Assembly (NCBI RefSeq): GCF_001672815.1 | Contig: NZ_LZKK01000212.1 | Location: 1 to 64,000 of the forward strand | DNA length: 64,000 nucleotides | From: Mycobacterium sp. E796 | GTDB lineage: Bacteria > Actinomycetota > Actinomycetes > Mycobacteriales > Mycobacteriaceae | Direction: 5' to 3' | Shown: piece after piece, positions 43,916 through 53,570 of the stretch | Numbering within the stretch: the stretch's first letter is position 1 | How the letters are laid out: every line of letters starts with the position of its first letter | Notes under the pieces: generated by a model | The model's database searches: none | Told to the model about the DNA's origin: nothing | What the model saw: only the letters and a program-made list of their open reading frames with translations | Translations under genes and position numbers: made by a program

Positions 43916-43947
43916 CCACTGTGTGGACCGTGTATACCGCACAGTGG
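43916..43947. promoter_or_regulatory. Candidate IclR operator
   Basis: CCACTGTG at 43916-43923 and CACAGTGG at 43940-43947 form a perfect 8-base inverted repeat with a 16-base spacer, just upstream of the IclR start in the divergent gap. Confidence 0.55.
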
Positions 43948-44008
43948 GTTGACCGAGGGTCGGGAACGTGCTTCGATCGGCCTTGAACCGAGCAGAAAAG
44001 AGAACCCG

Positions 44009-45433
44009 GTGGACCAAGACGTGCTCGACCTCGTCGTCGTCGGTTGCGGCGCTGGAGGTTTGGCGACGGCTTTGCGGTTCTTGCAGGAGGCCCCAGGCGG
44101 CCGGGTGGTCGTTGTGGAGCGGGCGCCAGTGGGGCGCCGCGGCGGAAACACCGCGTGGACCGGTTCATTTTTCCGTCTAGAAGACGATGGTTCCCCAGCT
44201 GCCGACTTCACCTCGCGCATGATCGAACTCAGCGAGGGCAAGACCGACGCCGCCATCGTCACCAAGCTCGCCGAGTTGGCCAAGCCCACCATTGAATGGC
44301 TCAACGACAACGGGGTGGCCACCAAGTCCGACTTGACCTACTTTCTTACCTCAAAAGGTCCACGGCTCATGCCCGTCGGTGGTGGCGCGGCGATCGTTGA
44401 GGCCTTTGCAACCAGGGTTGAAGGTTATGGCGGTGTCATCGAATACGACACTACGGCAACGGATTTGATCACGGACAATTCCGGTGTTGTCGTCGGGATC
44501 GAGGTCGTAGGGGCTTCTGGTCTAAGGCGCCGCTTGCTGGCCCGAACCGTCGTCCTGGCCTGCGGCGGCTTCGAAGGCAACCCTGACTTGCTCGACCGTT
44601 ACCTCGGCAGGCGCGGGCACGAGTTGTCGCCGATAGCGCCGGGCGGACGCTTCAATCAGGGCGAAGGCCTCGAGATGGCCGTCCGGGCCGCGGCGCAAAC
44701 CGACGGGCAGTTCGACCGGTTCCATGGCGAGCCTGTTGATCCTCGCGCTCGCCATGCCGAAGCGCTGATCATGGTGTACCCGTACGGGATATTGGTCGAC
44801 CACCGCGGCCTGCGCTTCGTTGACGAGGGAGCCGACACCCCCGACAACACCTTCGAGCACATCGCTTATCGAATTTGGCGCGACGCTGACCAGTTCGCCT
44901 ACCTGATCGCCGACCAGAAGCTCGTGCGCCAGGACTATTCTCGCGCTGTGCTGAGCGATCGCCCGCCGGTACTCGCCTCCACCATTGAAGAACTCGCGGC
45001 CCGTCTGGATTTGGATGCGGATACGCTGCGTCTCACCGTCTCCCGGTACAACGACGCGGCCGTTCCGGGACCGCTGGACGTCACGCACCTCGACGGCGTG
45101 GCCGCCCGGGGCCTTGAGCCGCCAAAGTCCAATTGGGCCAGACCTATTGACGAACCACCGTACGTTGCTTGGCCGGTAACCTGTGCGATCACCTTCACGT
45201 TCGGCGGGATCAAGACCGACGAACAGGCTCGCGTCCTCGACCATGCAGGCAAACCGATTCCCGGTCTGCTTGCTGTGGGCGAGGTCGCCGGCATCTACCA
45301 CCACAAATACCCAGGAGCCACATCGGTCCTGCGTGCGCTGGCCTTTGGGCGCCTGGCCGGAACGACCGCGGCCCAGCGCGCGTCGACCTCCGGCCGCGGC
45401 GCTGACATACGAGAGACGAAAGCAAAACGTTGA
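44009..45433 (+). CDS. FAD-dependent oxidoreductase (fumarate-reductase/KstD-like)
   Basis: This protein of about 474 residues has an N-terminal FAD motif VVVGCGAGGLATALRFL, GGNTAWTGSFFRLE, and a C-terminal second FAD contact PIPGLLAVGEVAGIYHHKYPG. The FAD_binding_2 family includes succinate/fumarate reductases, 3-ketosteroid dehydrogenases and tricarballylate dehydrogenase. GTG 44009 is used because the frame upstream crosses the operator. Its stop overlaps the ALDH start. Confidence 0.82.
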   Translation: MDQDVLDLVVVGCGAGGLATALRFLQEAPGGRVVVVERAPVGRRGGNTAWTGSFFRLEDDGSPAADFTSRMIELSEGKTDAAIVTKLAELAKPTIEWLNDNGVATKSDLTYFLTSKGPRLMPVGGGAAIVEAFATRVEGYGGVIEYDTTATDLITDNSGVVVGIEVVGASGLRRRLLARTVVLACGGFEGNPDLLDRYLGRRGHELSPIAPGGRFNQGEGLEMAVRAAAQTDGQFDRFHGEPVDPRARHAEALIMVYPYGILVDHRGLRFVDEGADTPDNTFEHIAYRIWRDADQFAYLIADQKLVRQDYSRAVLSDRPPVLASTIEELAARLDLDADTLRLTVSRYNDAAVPGPLDVTHLDGVAARGLEPPKSNWARPIDEPPYVAWPVTCAITFTFGGIKTDEQARVLDHAGKPIPGLLAVGEVAGIYHHKYPGATSVLRALAFGRLAGTTAAQRASTSGRGADIRETKAKR

Positions 45434-46941
45434 GCGATAATCACATTCCCGCCTCCGCCGGCATCGAGCAATACCTGATGCTGATCGGTCCGGAGTGGCG
45501 CGGCGCCTCGGACGGTTCCACCTTCGAATCGATCAACCCGTTCGACGGCCTGGGGTGGGCGCGAGTGCCGTCGGCCACCGACGCAGACGTCGATGCAGCC
45601 GTCGCCGCCGCCCGCCGGGCTTTCGAAGTCGGCCCGTGGTCGCAGTCCAGCCCGCTGCAGCGCGCCACGCTGCTGCGCAAGTTCGGCGACCTGATCCGCG
45701 CCAATGCCGATGAACTCGCACGAATCCAAGTGTTGGAGAACGGCAAGCTCATTCGCGAGGTTGCCGGCCAAACTTTGGCGTTGGCCAACCACTGCTACTT
45801 CTTCGCCGGAGTCGCCGAAAGCCCGACTGGTGAAACGCTCGCCAGCAGCGTCCCCAATATGCAGGTGTTCACCGTTCGCGAACCCATCGGCGTGGTGGCG
45901 GCCATCACCCCGTGGAACAGTCCGCTAGCACTGCTTCTCTGGAAGCTCTGCCCCGCCCTGGCCGCCGGTAACACACTCGTGATCAAGCCCTCCGAAATCA
46001 CGCCTGTCTCCACCCTCGTCCTTGCCCGCCTCGCCGCGGAAGCCGGATTCCCCGACGGCGTCGTCAATGTCGTCACCGGAGCCGGGCCGGTGGGTGCGGC
46101 GTTGGCATCCCACCCCGGCGTCGACAAGATCGCCTTCACAGGGTCCACCGCCGTCGGGAAGAAGATCGCCGTCACGGCCGCCGAGCGCCTCGCTCGCATA
46201 TCGCTTGAACTCGGCGGCAAATCACCCAACATCGTGTTTCCCGATGCCGATCTGTCGAACGCTGTTAACGGCGTGATCTCCGGTATCTTCGCGGCCACCG
46301 GCCAAACCTGCATGGCCGGCTCCCGGGTGCTCGTCCACGACGACATATATGACGAGTTCTGTGCAGCGTTGGCGGAGCGCACTGACAACATCAAGCTCGG
46401 CAATCCGCTGGATCCCGACACCGAAATGGGCACTGTGGCTTGCCAGTCCCAATTCGACAAGGTGTTGCACTACATCGAATTGGCCAAACAGGAAGGCGCG
46501 CGCCTCACGGCCGGCGGCGCTCGACCCACCGAACCTGAACTAAGCCGAGGCCTTTTCGTGCGGCCCACGGTCTTCACCGATGTCACCAACGACATGCGCA
46601 TTGCGCGCGAGGAAGTCTTCGGGCCCGTCGCCGTGGTCATCCGATTTGCCGACGAAGACGATGCTGTGCGCATCGCCAACGACACCGCATTCGGCCTCGC
46701 CGCCGGTGTCTGGACGCGTGACGTCGCGCGAGCACATCGGATGGCCAGGCGGCTGCGTGCTGGGAATGTCTGGATCAACAACTATCGCAAGACGAACTAT
46801 GTCGCGCCGTTTGGCGGCTTCAAGGAAAGCGGACTGGGTCGCGAGAACGGCTTTCATGCCATCGAGGAATACACCGAGACCAAGACCGTGTGGATCGACC
46901 TCGGCAACAGCATTACCGATCCGTTCAATCCACGGGCGTGA
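45430..46941 (+). CDS. Aldehyde dehydrogenase
   Basis: This is a 503-residue classical aldehyde dehydrogenase: TPWNSPLALLLWKL, KPSEITPVSTLVLARL, GSTAVGKKI, LELGGKSPNIVF with the Glu, ATGQTCMAGSRV with the nucleophilic Cys, and EEVFGPVAVVIRF. TTG 45430 overlaps the flavoprotein stop (TTGA), so translation is coupled. Confidence 0.9.
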   Translation: MSDNHIPASAGIEQYLMLIGPEWRGASDGSTFESINPFDGLGWARVPSATDADVDAAVAAARRAFEVGPWSQSSPLQRATLLRKFGDLIRANADELARIQVLENGKLIREVAGQTLALANHCYFFAGVAESPTGETLASSVPNMQVFTVREPIGVVAAITPWNSPLALLLWKLCPALAAGNTLVIKPSEITPVSTLVLARLAAEAGFPDGVVNVVTGAGPVGAALASHPGVDKIAFTGSTAVGKKIAVTAAERLARISLELGGKSPNIVFPDADLSNAVNGVISGIFAATGQTCMAGSRVLVHDDIYDEFCAALAERTDNIKLGNPLDPDTEMGTVACQSQFDKVLHYIELAKQEGARLTAGGARPTEPELSRGLFVRPTVFTDVTNDMRIAREEVFGPVAVVIRFADEDDAVRIANDTAFGLAAGVWTRDVARAHRMARRLRAGNVWINNYRKTNYVAPFGGFKESGLGRENGFHAIEEYTETKTVWIDLGNSITDPFNPRA

Positions 46942-47430
46942 CACCAACTTCAGTGGCGGCCACGGACAATTGTCGGCTGCTTCCCCCGGGGGCCCCGATC
47001 TCGGATCCTCGCCGAGGCCAGTTCACTCTGAATGTTGACCAGCGAATGGGCGGAGCGCGCTTGTTCGGCCGCGAACCCACATCGGCGCGAACGTTGCCGA
47101 TCCGGGCGTAGGACATCAGGACATACCGTGGCGCGGCACAATGCTGGGCGAAGTGGATCAGCCTGGGGTATGAGCAGCCACTCGAGGCGCTCCGGGGTCT
47201 GGCGCTGTTTGAGGTCATTCCGCCACAACGCCTCGGCGCTGCCGCCGAGAAATGCGCCGACACCTATGACGTCTGCCATACCGTTCTGGGGCTGTCAGAC
47301 AACATGATCGAGGAAGTTGGATCTGCCGGTTCCCTGGAACTGCCCGCGCGAGCACAGTCGTAGAGCTGGGGGGATTTAGTAAGATAATTCGGATAAACTC
47401 GCAGCATCGAACTTTGATCGGAGGCGCCTC
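46942..47430. other. Intergenic region, no gene recognised
   Basis: About 490 bases contain several overlapping open frames on both strands, none with recognisable domains. The end (47374-47399, TTTAGTAAGATAATTCGG) is AT-rich and probably the thiolase promoter. Confidence 0.4.
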
Positions 47431-48615
47431 ATGTCGACCCGCAGCAGGGCAGCCGTCGTAGCGGCCGGCCGTACGGCTATCGGCACGTCGCGCCGTGGCA
47501 CGTTGGCGAACGTACCCGCCATCGAACTGGCCAAGCCCGTGGTCGCATCGGTAATCACGCGGTCTGGTCTGGGCGCCAGCGAATTCGATGATCTCGTTTT
47601 GGCGGAGAGCCTTCAGGGCGGTGGTGACAGCGGGCGTTACGTCGCGGTTGATCTGGGCCTCACCCACATCCCGGGCATGGCGGTCAATCGTCAGTGCGCA
47701 TCGAGCCTTTCGGCTATAGCGATTGGTGCCGGGCAGGTCGCATCGGGTATGAGCCGCGCGATTCTGGCCGGGGGCATGGAATCCTGCTCCACCTCGCCGG
47801 TGCTTCGCAAGCGCAAGCTATTCACTAGCGGCAAGTCCGCCGAAGACTACGACGAGTGGGTGCCGCTGTCGCACCCGCCGACTGCCGACGCGCCCGCGCT
47901 GGACATGTCGATCACGGTCGCGCATAACTGCGCGGTGCAGTACGGCATCACTCGCGAGGATCAGGACGCTTGGGCGGTGCGCAGCCACCAGCGCGCCGCC
48001 AAGGCAGTCGACTCAGGCTGGTTCGACGAAGAAATCGTGCCGATCAGAGTGCCACAAGCGGACGGGTCGAGCATCGAGTTCGCTCGCGACGAACACCCCC
48101 GCCGCGACAGTTCGATTCAAACGCTGGCCGGCTTAAAGGTGCTGCACCCCGAGATCGAAGGGTTCACCGTGACGGCCGGCAACTCGTCCGGAATCAACGA
48201 CGCGGCCGCGGTTGTCGCACTCAGCGTTGCCGAGCCAGGAACTGACGTGCTCGCCCACGTGCTGTCGTGGGCGCAGGTGGGTGTCGCACCCAGCCGCACC
48301 GGGAGTGGCCCGATCACGGCGATACCAAAGGCGCTCGAGTTAGCGGGTCGGAAGTTGGAAGACGTGGCTTTGTTTGAGATCAACGAGGCGTTCGCTGCGC
48401 AGGCCATCGCGTGCTCGCGTGAGCTTGGCCTCGATGAGAACATCCTCAACGTGTACGGATCTGGCATCAGCCTAGGCCATCCCATCGCGGCGACGGGCGC
48501 ACGAATGGTGACGTCGGCGATCTATGAGCTTCGGCGACGCGACGGGGGCATTGGCGTGCTGTCGATGTGCGCAGGCGGCGGCATGGGCGCCGCCATGGTC
48601 ATCGAAGTGCTCTAG
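47431..48615 (+). CDS. Acetyl-CoA acetyltransferase (thiolase)
   Basis: This is a 394-residue thiolase with all three catalytic positions: Cys in NRQCASSLSAI, His in GSGISLGHPIAATG, and Cys in LSMCAGGGMGAAM, plus the NEAF box. ATG 47431 follows GGAGGC. It would cleave the 3-ketoacyl-CoA made by the beta-oxidation enzymes of the region. It is followed by an IS3 remnant. Confidence 0.92.
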   Translation: MSTRSRAAVVAAGRTAIGTSRRGTLANVPAIELAKPVVASVITRSGLGASEFDDLVLAESLQGGGDSGRYVAVDLGLTHIPGMAVNRQCASSLSAIAIGAGQVASGMSRAILAGGMESCSTSPVLRKRKLFTSGKSAEDYDEWVPLSHPPTADAPALDMSITVAHNCAVQYGITREDQDAWAVRSHQRAAKAVDSGWFDEEIVPIRVPQADGSSIEFARDEHPRRDSSIQTLAGLKVLHPEIEGFTVTAGNSSGINDAAAVVALSVAEPGTDVLAHVLSWAQVGVAPSRTGSGPITAIPKALELAGRKLEDVALFEINEAFAAQAIACSRELGLDENILNVYGSGISLGHPIAATGARMVTSAIYELRRRDGGIGVLSMCAGGGMGAAMVIEVL

Positions 48616-48648
48616 CGACGCGCGGGGTCTGCCGCACCGACAGGTTGG

Positions 48649-48846
48649 TTAGGCGGCGTGTTTGGCCGCCGGTGTCATGACGGTCTCGTATTCGATGGGG
48701 TCAATCTGCCGAGCGGGACCTTGTCTGCGCCGTAAGTGGTAGGTGCGTTCGATCCAGGTGATGAGGGCGATGCGCACCTGGTCTCGGGTGTCCCAGGTGT
48801 GTCGGTCCAGCGCGTACTGCGAGACGTCGTGTAGATCGTTCGATGA
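48649..48846 (-). pseudogene. IS3-family transposase C-terminal remnant
   Basis: The reverse strand encodes SQYALDRHTWDTRDQVRIAL, ITWIERTYHLRRRQGPARQI, then PIEYETVMTPAAKHAA and a stop at 48649-48651, the typical C-terminus of the IS3 OrfB transposase. The catalytic DDE region is missing. Confidence 0.85.
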
Positions 48847-48857
48847 CGCGGCCAGCG

Positions 48858-49907
48858 CTAGCGAAGGACATCTTTAATCATTGCTGTGCGTTCATAGATT
48901 CCACCGCCGATCTCGTCGTTCCACCTAAAGCGGGGAAAGGCTTCGACCAGTACGGTGCCGTCTGTCTCGAGCCGGTCGATACCGGGATCGCCGTCTGCCG
49001 CGCCCTTGAATGTGAGGATGAACGCGCTCACGCTTTCGCCGTGGATTTCAACGACGTCACCCTCCTCCATGTGCAGGCGAACGATCAGTGGTTCACCGGG
49101 GGTGGCGTCGATATCAGTCAGCGGGGTGTGTTCAGTCCTTACCGCGCGCCGATATTTCCCGTCCTCGTAGAGGTATCCCTCCTCCAGACGTATTGTTCCG
49201 TCCCGGCCGATCACTACAAAGAGTCCGAACGCCCGTCCACTCGGGAAGGCGCCGCCGATGAGCGCATGGGTGCCCCAGCCGGTGAGGTCGCGGGGTCCTC
49301 GGGAGTGATCCCGCAGGCCGAAGCCGTTGACGCTGTGTTGATGCCCGTTGATGGTCACGGTTCCCGAGAGCCGATACATCTGCTCGTAATGAGATGAAAA
49401 GGCCTGTCCCTCATAGGGTTCAGCGCGTTCACCGCCGGCGGCGGCGAGAAAGACAGGCGCGACGGTGACGACATCCAAGTCGACAACGATGTGTTCGGTT
49501 TCGGTGGATTGCCTGCTCACCAGACCGGATTTGAGGGCGCTCAGCGTCACCGGGGCGGCGGGTCCGTCATAGCTCAAGTGCCACTTATGGAACGGTTCGA
49601 TATTGTGCAACAGCATTCTGGGTCCGGCCACCTTGTCGGGGCTGCGTTCGCCGCCGTAGCCCCAGTGGAAGTAAAGCTGCTCAGAACCCACCGCGAGGAC
49701 GATTTGTTCGATCCACACCGCGAAGTTCGTCGAGTCGGCGCCGAGGTGTAGATAGTGACCGACGCCGCTGTCGTGGTCATAGCCGACGAACCAGAAGTTT
49801 TCGCTGAACATCGGCACATCGTCGGGTTCAAGCAGGCAGAAGTCCGCTTCCGGCGGCAATCCGGCTGACCATTGCGACGGCGCTGGCTCAGGCGAAATCT
49901 GGGTCAT
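48858..49907 (-). CDS. Lipocalin-like (AttH/CrtC-like, DUF7064/7065-type) protein
   Basis: This is a 349-residue beta-rich protein with no signal peptide. Segments such as PMFSENFWFVGYDHDSGVGHYLHLG, HYEQMYRLSGTVTINGHQH and GFGLRDHSRGPRDLTGWGTHALIGG recall the two-lipocalin fold of AttH and CrtC hydratases that act on hydrophobic substrates. Such genes commonly accompany steroid or terpenoid catabolism in actinobacteria. The family assignment is by pattern memory, and the function is not established. Confidence 0.6.
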   Translation of the reverse strand: MTQISPEPAPSQWSAGLPPEADFCLLEPDDVPMFSENFWFVGYDHDSGVGHYLHLGADSTNFAVWIEQIVLAVGSEQLYFHWGYGGERSPDKVAGPRMLLHNIEPFHKWHLSYDGPAAPVTLSALKSGLVSRQSTETEHIVVDLDVVTVAPVFLAAAGGERAEPYEGQAFSSHYEQMYRLSGTVTINGHQHSVNGFGLRDHSRGPRDLTGWGTHALIGGAFPSGRAFGLFVVIGRDGTIRLEEGYLYEDGKYRRAVRTEHTPLTDIDATPGEPLIVRLHMEEGDVVEIHGESVSAFILTFKGAADGDPGIDRLETDGTVLVEAFPRFRWNDEIGGGIYERTAMIKDVLR

Positions 49908-49996
49908 ACTTAAGTCCTTTCTCGCATTAGTTGTGCGGTTTGGTACCTAGTGGCCACACGCCGATACGACGATCGAGCGCATGACGCGAGAGGAGG

Positions 49997-50440
49997 TCAT
50001 CGGCCGGCGAGAGTGAAGTCAGCCACGATGCGGGCCTGGTTTTGTTCGCGCAGGCGTAGTGCGTCGAGAGTTGCACGGGCCGCGGGTCCGTCGCTGGCTT
50101 GTGTCGCGTCGACGGCCAGACATAACACTTCGCTAGCGAGTGCGTATGCCTGAATGTCGTGTTCCGCAGGGGTTCCCGCGGAGCTATGGCGGTGCAGATC
50201 GTCCAGCGCCGCGCGCATCGCGGCGACATCTCCGAGCCCTTCTGCTAGGACCATTTCGCCAAGTTTTCGGTAGACGCCGACCTCTGATGCGATGTAGGCA
50301 GGCTCGAACTCCGCACGCCGTGCGACCATGGCCAGTAGTTGCGCCGCGAGGACAAGCTCGCTGCCTTCGTGCGCGTTTGGTCGCGCAACTGCGTGGCTCA
50401 GCAGGGTCAACACCGCGGGTACCGAAGGACGTGTTAGCAC
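49997..50440 (-). CDS. Small all-helical protein of unknown function
   Basis: This is a 147-residue protein predicted helical throughout and rich in Ala, Leu and Arg. GTG 50440 follows the phosphotransferase stop by three bases, so the two are co-translated. It probably modifies or assists the phosphotransferase; no known domain is seen. Confidence 0.6.
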   Translation of the reverse strand: MLTRPSVPAVLTLLSHAVARPNAHEGSELVLAAQLLAMVARRAEFEPAYIASEVGVYRKLGEMVLAEGLGDVAAMRAALDDLHRHSSAGTPAEHDIQAYALASEVLCLAVDATQASDGPAARATLDALRLREQNQARIVADFTLAGR

Positions 50441-50443
50441 GAG

Positions 50444-51502
50444 TCATCCCCTCTGCGGACGCGTATCGTGGACGGCATTGCCGTCGAGGTCGCGGATGGT
50501 TTGCATAATGTTTAGCTGTAGGCGCCCGAGCACTGCTGACATGTACGCCGTCAACACGGGTCCGCCCAGGTTGCTCTCCACCGTCGCGCACGTCTGAACC
50601 AGGCTGCTGTAGGCGTTGACGGTGGCCAACAATCCGAAGTACCCGATGGACGCGGGGTTGATCACGTCCGAGCCCAAGCCGGTTGCCGTGCGGTAGCGCT
50701 CGCAGAAGCCGTCGAAATCTCCAGCGAGTACGTCGGGTGGTGCCGCTCCGTTAGATGCGGCGCGGTACCACCCGATGTCTTCGCGGGGGTCCCCGATGCG
50801 GGCGAATTCCCAGTCCACCGCGCTCAATTCACCGTCGGATCTCAAGAGGATGTTGTCGTTGTTGAGTTCGCCGTGTATGAGCGTCATTGGCGCCGGCGCA
50901 GGTTTGTTACGCTGCAGCCAGTTTGCGAGGTAGCGCACGAAGGGATCGGGTTCCGGTGCGCTGCGTTCGATCTGCCTCCAGCGCTGGATGATCGAATCGA
51001 CGTAGCCATACCAGTCCGTTGGAACATCCAGTTCGGAAGGCAGCGAGTCGATCGGGGTGGAGTGAATCGCGACCATTAAGTCACACAGCTTGTGGCCCAG
51101 TTCATCTCGAGCGGTCTCGGAAAGTCCGCGACATGCGACGGACATGGACGTACCGTCGATATGGTCAACAACAAAGCACGGCACTCCCAGGGCGGCTCCA
51201 CCATCAAACCAATGCGGGGCAGGCAACGGTACGTTTCCGCGACCGCTGAGGCTCGCGATCGTCGCGTACTCGAGCGACCGGTCGGTCGCAGTCACTGCTT
51301 CATTGGACGGGCGATTCGCCCGCAAAACCAGTCGGCGCGCGTGCTCGTCGTCATGCAATGTGAACGCGATCATCATCTGGCTGTAGCCGCCGGAGAGCGC
51401 CTGGACGCCATCGATACGCGTGCCCGCTCGCAGGTCATCGATTAACCATCGAGTGAGGTCTTTGATCAGGCTTTCTTCGTCGATCATCTTCTCTCCGGGC
51501 AT
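50444..51502 (-). CDS. Aminoglycoside-phosphotransferase-like kinase (ACAD10/11-type)
   Basis: This is a 352-residue protein kinase-like fold: glycine-poor N-lobe (LSGGYSQMMIAFTL), catalytic loop LIHGELNNDN and DFG-equivalent AVDWEFARIGDPRED. In fatty-acid degradation loci of actinobacteria such proteins resemble the kinase domain of mammalian ACAD10/11, which phosphorylates hydroxyacyl-CoA so that phosphate can be eliminated. A role with 4-hydroxy acids is plausible; antibiotic resistance is less likely. Confidence 0.75.
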   Translation of the reverse strand: MPGEKMIDEESLIKDLTRWLIDDLRAGTRIDGVQALSGGYSQMMIAFTLHDDEHARRLVLRANRPSNEAVTATDRSLEYATIASLSGRGNVPLPAPHWFDGGAALGVPCFVVDHIDGTSMSVACRGLSETARDELGHKLCDLMVAIHSTPIDSLPSELDVPTDWYGYVDSIIQRWRQIERSAPEPDPFVRYLANWLQRNKPAPAPMTLIHGELNNDNILLRSDGELSAVDWEFARIGDPREDIGWYRAASNGAAPPDVLAGDFDGFCERYRTATGLGSDVINPASIGYFGLLATVNAYSSLVQTCATVESNLGGPVLTAYMSAVLGRLQLNIMQTIRDLDGNAVHDTRPQRG

Positions 51503-51517
51503 CGTTGACCTGGTTAA

Positions 51518-51544
51518 CTAACTAGGCGAGTATTGCTTAGTTAG
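51518..51544. promoter_or_regulatory. Candidate TetR operator
   Basis: CTAACTA at 51518-51524 and TAGTTAG at 51538-51544 form a perfect inverted repeat with a 13-base spacer between the divergent phosphotransferase and TetR genes. Confidence 0.5.
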
Positions 51545-51667
51545 ACGACAGCTGTCAACGATCGATGTGGTGCAGATCATGTGGCCGCGGCCCGGTGAAC
51601 TCGTCCGCCCAGGATGACCGACTGCGCACCAAGTGCGCAGACATGATCGTTGACCGAGAGGATGGAC

Positions 51668-52240
51668 ATGGACGCACGTATTGTGCGCACCCGCGCGGCG
51701 CTGGTTGGTGCGGCCATTGCGCTCGTGGACGAACATGATCCCGACCAGATTTCGATGGCCGACATCGCCGCTGCGGCTGGGATTAGCCGACAGGCCATCT
51801 ATGACCACTTCACCGACCGTGACCACCTTCTTGCTGAGGCGGCCATCAGCCGGATACGAGAGGCGACGCGGCGAGACGCGGGTCCAACCCGTGTACCCGC
51901 CGATGGCTCACCGCCGCAAAGTCTCATTGTGTTGATGACACATCTGTTGGACCATCGTGTTTTCTACCAGCGACTGCTCACAGGTCGCACCAGCGCAGTC
52001 GTCCGCGATGAACTGACCCGCCACAACAGATTTCACTTCGAGCGCATGATGATGCTGCCCGGGCCGGGTCGCAACATCCCTGTTCACGAGCAAGCTGAAC
52101 TAGTCACCTTCCTTGCCGGCGGCAGTACTGCCCTTATCGTCGGCTGGCTGACCGACGACAACAAGCTGAGCACGGCCCGTGTCATGGCTGACCGGCTGTG
52201 GCAGTTATGGACGTCGTTACGACCGGTGGCTACAGGCTAA
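51668..52240 (+). CDS. TetR-family regulator
   Basis: This is a 190-residue regulator with helix-turn-helix ISMADIAAAAGISRQAIYDHFTDRD. ATG 51668 has GAGAGG six bases upstream; ATG 51662 is too close to it. It is divergent from the phosphotransferase operon and likely to control it. Confidence 0.85.
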   Translation: MDARIVRTRAALVGAAIALVDEHDPDQISMADIAAAAGISRQAIYDHFTDRDHLLAEAAISRIREATRRDAGPTRVPADGSPPQSLIVLMTHLLDHRVFYQRLLTGRTSAVVRDELTRHNRFHFERMMMLPGPGRNIPVHEQAELVTFLAGGSTALIVGWLTDDNKLSTARVMADRLWQLWTSLRPVATG

Positions 52241-52826
52241 GCGATGCCTATCAATCTTTTGGGAGACGCAACATCGGTATGCGGAGCTGCGCGCCGAGAT
52301 CGCAAGTCTGCCTACTGGACCGTCGCCGGCCGCGCAGCCCTCAAGCGCTGTGAGCGGCTGGACCCGAGCATTGTCACGCACGCTCTAGCCCGCACACTGC
52401 TGCACGCGGGCTCCAGCCGGCGCCGGTCGAATGCGGCCGTAATGCCGAAGGATAAGCGCGACCATACGCGGGAACTAATGATCTCGATCACCTCGAGGAC
52501 CTTCATCGCGCAGGCGCTTCCCGTTGAGCGCATAGGGATCCACCGGCAGCGGCGCTGTGGCGCATGACCAACACGACGCGACACCAGCTCGTAAACGAGC
52601 GGCCTCGGCGGCATCGAAATGCATTGTTGTGGAGCGTATTAGGCATCGCACTGATCGCCCCTGTGATCGGACGAAAACACGACATATGTTGTTCTACGAC
52701 CGGCGTCGACGGCGAGCCGTCGCGCCGCGAGCGATTTGACGAGGCGGGTTTGGATGATGGTGGAGGCCGCAGTGGTCCACGCCACTCCTGCACGACTTCC
52801 TGCTCACACCTACGTCGGCCGACAGC
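52241..52826. other. Intergenic region, no gene recognised
   Basis: About 590 bases between a forward and a reverse TetR gene. Short open frames occur on both strands, but none shows a domain, codon pattern or ribosome site that supports a gene. It may contain degraded sequence. Confidence 0.4.
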
Positions 52827-53387
52827 TCATAGCGCTGCGGTGAACTTCTTGACGACATCCTGCAATATGCCCCGCAGGTCATCGTCGGCGATTCCGCGCA
52901 GGCGCGCGTCGGCTGCACATCCGTAGATTCCGGCGGTGAGCAGCGTCATGGCCACCAGATCAGAGCAGCTCCTTTGCGCACCGAGCAGCAGCTCGGTGAA
53001 GCTATCGACAGTGTGCCGCAGATCTGGGTGAGTGTTGACCAGCTCGTTCATGGCCGGATCGCCGTAGATGACGTTGGCCACTTGGCGGTATCGGATGACG
53101 AGGTCGATGACCCCGCTCAGGGCGACATCGCGGCGCGCTTCCGGCGTGGGAAGCATCTCCGCGATGCGGTGGATGTGCGCGAGGTCATCGAAGATCGGCT
53201 GGGCAACTGCTAGGGCGATGTCGTCCTTGGACTGAAACTGGTAGTAGACCGAGGCTTTCGTAACGCCGAGCCGCGCGGCGATCATCTGGATGGAGGTGCC
53301 GCGGACCCCGTACTGGGCGAAGAGGTCGAAGGCCGCTTCGAGCACGCGCTCACGCGCGAATCCGCGAGCAGCCACTGGCTTGGCCAT
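52827..53387 (-). CDS. TetR-family regulator of mmpS/mmpL
   Basis: This is a 186-residue regulator: ARERVLEAAFDLFAQYGVRGTS, then helix-turn-helix IQMIAARLGVTKASVYYQFQSKDD. It is divergent from the mmpS-mmpL operon, with a perfect palindrome between, and is therefore the probable repressor of that export system. Confidence 0.88.
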   Translation of the reverse strand: MAKPVAARGFARERVLEAAFDLFAQYGVRGTSIQMIAARLGVTKASVYYQFQSKDDIALAVAQPIFDDLAHIHRIAEMLPTPEARRDVALSGVIDLVIRYRQVANVIYGDPAMNELVNTHPDLRHTVDSFTELLLGAQRSCSDLVAMTLLTAGIYGCAADARLRGIADDDLRGILQDVVKKFTAAL

Positions 53388-53500
53388 CCCGAACGCCTCC
53401 TTTCGTGCAGGCTACCGCCAGATGACGTGGTGACCTGGACCACCCTGACGGATGCGGCGTCGCCCCGCTCACAAATCTATCCGCAAGGTGGAGCTAACTC

Positions 53501-53512
53501 ATACGATCGTAT
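53501..53512. promoter_or_regulatory. Perfect palindrome ATACGATCGTAT in the mmpS promoter
   Basis: A perfect 12-base palindrome lies 59-70 bases upstream of mmpS, followed by AT-rich DNA. It is the likely TetR operator. Confidence 0.55.
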
Positions 53513-53570
53513 AGGTTAAGTCTGCCGATCGGATAATACGTTGCGGGCCCGTGGTCGAGGGAGGGTCGGG

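Noticed and set aside
50444-51502. Antibiotic resistance gene
   Set aside because: Phosphotransferase fold alone does not imply this; the acyl-CoA context fits an ACAD10/11-type kinase better.
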